This document shows, one piece after another, positions 50,860 through 51,020 of a stretch of DNA of 51,020 nucleotides; the stretch's first letter is position 1, and every line of letters starts with the position of its first letter. This DNA comes from Nevskia sp. Its GTDB lineage: Bacteria > Pseudomonadota > Gammaproteobacteria > Nevskiales > Nevskiaceae. Under the pieces are notes generated by a model, which was given only the letters and a program-made list of their open reading frames with translations, was not told where the DNA came from and ran no database searches. The DNA lies in NCBI GenBank assembly GCA_023229645.1, contig JALNYU010000025.1, positions 1 to 51,020 of the forward strand, written 5' to 3'. Position numbers and translations under genes: made by a program.

Positions 50860-51020
50860 ATGGGTATCGTGCTTGTATCACCGCGTTTACGTAGCCTTTC
50901 CGCTCCACTTCTCAAGTGCATTCCAAAATTATTTTCGACATTGCGTTGAAACTGTGACGCAGGTCCGGGACAAATGACGGCTGGCTCAGTTCTAATTCGA
51001 GCGCTTGATCTCAGGGGCGT
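50860..51020. other. Window end without recognised gene
   Basis: The last 161 bases show no open frame with a family pattern or ribosome site that I can support; a gene may begin beyond the window. Confidence 0.4.

Noticed and set aside
50717..50977. Frame running past the TonB-dependent receptor stop
   Set aside because: It overlaps the receptor end and the terminator hairpin and has no protein-like pattern.

Overview
The window looks like chromosomal DNA of a GC-rich, free-living, Gram-negative gammaproteobacterium. It carries type VI secretion (T6SS) genes, a Wzx/Wzy-type capsule or exopolysaccharide locus, a TonB-dependent receptor, a FeoA/FeoB ferrous iron system with the small Cys-rich partner common in Xanthomonadales-like bacteria, and topoisomerase IV subunit ParE. 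The genus cannot be fixed from sequence reading alone. No rRNA, tRNA or CRISPR was seen.

Region A (1-9786, minus strand) is a degenerating T6SS spike/effector island. Read in the direction of transcription it holds an unknown membrane protein (8755-9786), vgrG with a late frameshift (5971-8724), a large peptidoglycan-targeting effector split by an IS630-family element (5' half 5006-5878, IS 3920-5023, 3' half 1980-3977), a periplasmic LprI-like putative immunity protein (1426-2013), an orphan effector tip (711-1154) with a second LprI-like immunity protein (281-730), and a 127-bp exact copy of part of vgrG at the window edge (1-127). Removing the IS and one TA target copy restores a single 931-codon frame. 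The pesticin-like lysozyme end and the immunity genes are clearly AT-richer than the rest, as expected of swapped toxin/immunity modules.

Region B (9787-23199) is the T6SS structural and accessory block. On the plus strand it has a membrane-anchored M15 peptidase (TagX-like), a PAAR tip protein, an unknown two-TM protein with a thiolase-like C-terminus, tssM, tagF, an OmpA/BON protein, a TPR protein and a membrane protein with a carboxypeptidase-regulatory-like domain. On the minus strand it has tssA. A TA-flanked miniature inverted-repeat element (MITE) occurs in two 96%-identical, oppositely oriented copies (11630-11724 and 21950-22044) that bracket the tssM block. A more diverged relative lies at 11519-11611, and an aldo/keto reductase remnant abuts the right copy. 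The other core T6SS genes (tssB, C, E-L) are not in the window.

Region C (23274-25672, minus) is the feo operon: feoA, feoB and a Cys-rich small membrane protein, with a Fur-box-like site ahead of feoA.

Region D (26346-44704) is a surface polysaccharide locus. Nucleotide-sugar enzymes (UDP-glucuronate decarboxylase, UDP-glucose 4-epimerase, GDP-mannose 4,6-dehydratase and a GDP-4-keto-6-deoxymannose reductase, later dTDP-glucose 4,6-dehydratase) supply precursors. An initiating phosphosugar transferase, four glycosyltransferases and three methyltransferases build the repeat. Wzx flips it, a Wzy-like protein polymerises it, a Wzz-like protein sets chain length, and an outer-membrane Wzi-like barrel anchors it. 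The central part is AT-rich and tightly overlapping, as is usual for exchanged polysaccharide loci.

Region E (44720-51020) holds a GMC oxidoreductase and parE on the minus strand, then a TonB-dependent receptor on the plus strand ending in a strong intrinsic terminator.
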